Assembly (NCBI GenBank): GCA_946409855.1
Contig: CAMJXZ010000175.1
Span: 1-6,886, forward strand
Reading direction: 5' to 3'
Length of the DNA: 6,886 nt
Origin: an uncultured Clostridia bacterium
GTDB lineage: Bacteria; Bacillota; Clostridia; Christensenellales; Aristaeellaceae
The translations under genes were made by a program, and so were the position numbers. How positions within the stretch are numbered: position 1 is the first letter of the stretch; each line of letters opens with the position of its first letter. The notes beneath the pieces were generated by a model. The model had not been told where the DNA came from, ran no database searches, and saw only the letters and a list, made by a program, of their open reading frames with translations. Positions 5,796 to 6,886 of the stretch are shown here, piece by piece.

Positions 5796-5825
5796 TTGTC
5801 ACAGGGGCGGGTTGTGTGGTAGAAT
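5796..5825 (+). promoter_or_regulatory. Sigma-A-type promoter for rimO
   Basis: TTGTCA (5796-5801) and TAGAAT (5820-5825) are 18 nt apart, and TGG precedes the -10 box as an extended -10 element. The start would be near 5832, giving a leader of about 38 nt. The -35 box is embedded in an inverted repeat GCCCCT (5791-5796) / AGGGGC (5803-5808), so a protein binding that dyad would block polymerase. Confidence 0.6.
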
Positions 5826-5869
5826 ATCATGTATTTTTATGGACTTGCGGGAGGTGCGGAAAACCGGCG

Positions 5870-6886
5870 ATGAAGGTTGGGGTTATCTCTTTGGGCTGTG
5901 TCAAGAACCGGGTGGACACGGAGCAGATGCTGAGCCTGCTGCTGGGCGACGGGTTTGAGCTGACGCAGTTCCCGGCGGAAGCGGAGGTGCTTCTGGTCAA
6001 TACCTGCGGGTTCATCGAGTCCGCGAAAGAGGAGTCTATCGACACCATCTTTGAGATGGCGAAGTACAAGCAGACCGGCAAATGCCGGGTGCTGTGCGTC
6101 GCGGGCTGCCTGGCCCAAAGGTACGCGCAGGACCTGATGCGGGACATCCCGGAGATCGACTGCCTGCTGGGCGTCCAGCAGACGGGGGAAGTGGCCGGGC
6201 TGATCCGGCAGGCGCTGGCCGGCGGCCGTCCCTGCGAGACCGGGCGGCGGGAAGGCTTTCTTTCCTGCGGAAGGGTGCTGACGACCCCGCCCTACACCGC
6301 CTATGTCAAGATCGGCGACGGGTGCGACAACCGCTGCGCCTACTGCGCGATCCCGCTGATCCGGGGCGGGCACCGGTCCAGGCCCATGAAGGACATCCTG
6401 GAGGAGATGCGGACGCTTGCGAAAAACGGCGCTTCCGAGCAGATCCTCATCGCCCAGGATACGACCCGCTACGGCACCGACATCGGGGAGAGCCTGGACC
6501 ATCTGCTCCGGGAAGGGGCGAAGACGGAAGGGCTCCACTGGCTGCGGGTGCTGTACATGTACCCGGACGAGACGGAAAAGCGGGTGCTTGAAACGATGGC
6601 GGGGAACAGCGTTTTTCCCCGGTATCTGGACCTGCCGCTGCAGCACGCCTCGGAACCCCTGCTGCGCAGGATGAACCGCCGCGGCACCATGGCGCACACC
6701 CGGGAGATGCTGCGTCTGGCCCGGGATATGGGCTTCTGCCTGAGGACCACGTTCATCGTGGGCTTCCCGGGGGAGACGGAGGACGACTTCCGGCAGCTGA
6801 TGGATTTTACCGAGGAGATCGGCTTTGACCGGATGGGGGCCTTTGCCTACTCCGTGGAGGAGGATACCCCCGGCGCGAAGATGCCC
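5870..6886 (+). CDS. rimO: Ribosomal protein uS12 methylthiotransferase RimO, 3' end cut by window
   Basis: RimO is a radical-SAM enzyme that adds a methylthio group to a conserved aspartate of ribosomal protein uS12 in the cytoplasm. In the window are 339 uninterrupted codons. The N-terminal UPF0004 domain has the three cluster cysteines at C10 (SLGCVKN), C46 (NTCGFI) and C80 (AGCLAQ). The radical-SAM core has C152, C156 and C159 in GDGCDNRCAYCAIPLIRG. RimO-typical segments follow: AQDTTRYGTD (195-204), LDLPLQHAS (253-261), FIVGFPGETEDDF (295-307) and FAYSVEEDTPGAKMP (325-339). Family members are about 440 residues, so roughly 100 residues, including the TRAM domain, lie beyond the edge. The ATG at 5870 gives the standard MKVGVISLGC start and no in-frame start lies just upstream. 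The SD (GGGAGG, 5849-5854) is 15 nt away, unusually far. MiaB and MtaB are less likely because SLGCVKN and the LQH context favour RimO. Confidence 0.96.
   Translation, partial: MKVGVISLGCVKNRVDTEQMLSLLLGDGFELTQFPAEAEVLLVNTCGFIESAKEESIDTIFEMAKYKQTGKCRVLCVAGCLAQRYAQDLMRDIPEIDCLLGVQQTGEVAGLIRQALAGGRPCETGRREGFLSCGRVLTTPPYTAYVKIGDGCDNRCAYCAIPLIRGGHRSRPMKDILEEMRTLAKNGASEQILIAQDTTRYGTDIGESLDHLLREGAKTEGLHWLRVLYMYPDETEKRVLETMAGNSVFPRYLDLPLQHASEPLLRRMNRRGTMAHTREMLRLARDMGFCLRTTFIVGFPGETEDDFRQLMDFTEEIGFDRMGAFAYSVEEDTPGAKMP

Larger units (their letters stand above)
5481..5869. other. Divergent intergenic control region
   Basis: These 389 nt separate the LRR gene (minus) from rimO (plus) and contain no supported gene. 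They hold two outward-facing promoter candidates, a 21-bp tandem duplication, a 14-bp palindrome and a short CACCGGTG palindrome (5635-5642) that overlaps the predicted minus-strand start site. The minus-strand leader (about 5480-5637) is long enough to fold or be regulated, but I saw no riboswitch motif in it. Confidence 0.7.

Noticed and set aside
5837..6697. Minus-strand open frame of 286 codons
   Set aside because: It is antisense to rimO, whose six cluster cysteines and full motif set are unambiguous. The product is Arg/Pro/Gln-rich with no recognisable domain.

Overview
The window looks like chromosomal DNA from a GC-rich member of the Bacillota, most likely an anaerobic gut or rumen Clostridia lineage. 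The signs are strong AGGAGG-type ribosome binding sites, a KtrA/TrkA-type gene, a clostridial-style RimO, BspA-like leucine-rich repeats, and the mix of small soluble families (GNAT, AlkD-like, DUF3990-like). This placement is an inference from gene content and signals; no rRNA or other phylogenetic marker was compared.

Layout. At the left edge (1-119, minus) is the start of a TrkA/KtrA potassium-uptake regulatory subunit with a good SD. It is followed by a gene-free, hairpin-rich stretch (120-597) that ends in a strong bidirectional intrinsic terminator (464-496). From 598 to 5480 there are seven co-directional minus-strand genes. In transcription order they are a leucine-rich repeat protein, a DUF3990/ADP-ribosyltransferase-fold-like protein joined to it by an ATGA overlap, a cysteine-rich multi-pass membrane protein of unknown family, an AlkD-like DNA alkylation repair protein, a GNAT acetyltransferase, a lipocalin/DUF1579-like protein, and a second GNAT acetyltransferase. 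Spacings widen along the series: a 4-nt overlap, then gaps of about 69, 35, 130, 111 and 133 nt. The first four genes are the best operon candidates. The last three may be transcribed separately or by read-through.

A divergent control region (5481-5869) separates this series from rimO on the plus strand. RimO is the radical-SAM methylthiotransferase of ribosomal protein uS12. It opens at 5870 and runs off the right edge without a stop, lacking only its C-terminal part. The control region holds two credible extended -10 promoters facing away from each other, a perfect 21-bp tandem duplication between them, and a 14-bp palindrome just downstream of the predicted minus-strand start site.

Functionally this is an accessory block of stress or modification-type genes set between two core loci (potassium uptake and rimO). 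The points most worth a second look are the translationally coupled LRR and ART-like pair with its Cys-rich membrane neighbour, and the structured intergenic segment upstream of trkA, which could be an uncharacterised small RNA. No mobile element, CRISPR array, tRNA or rRNA was seen.
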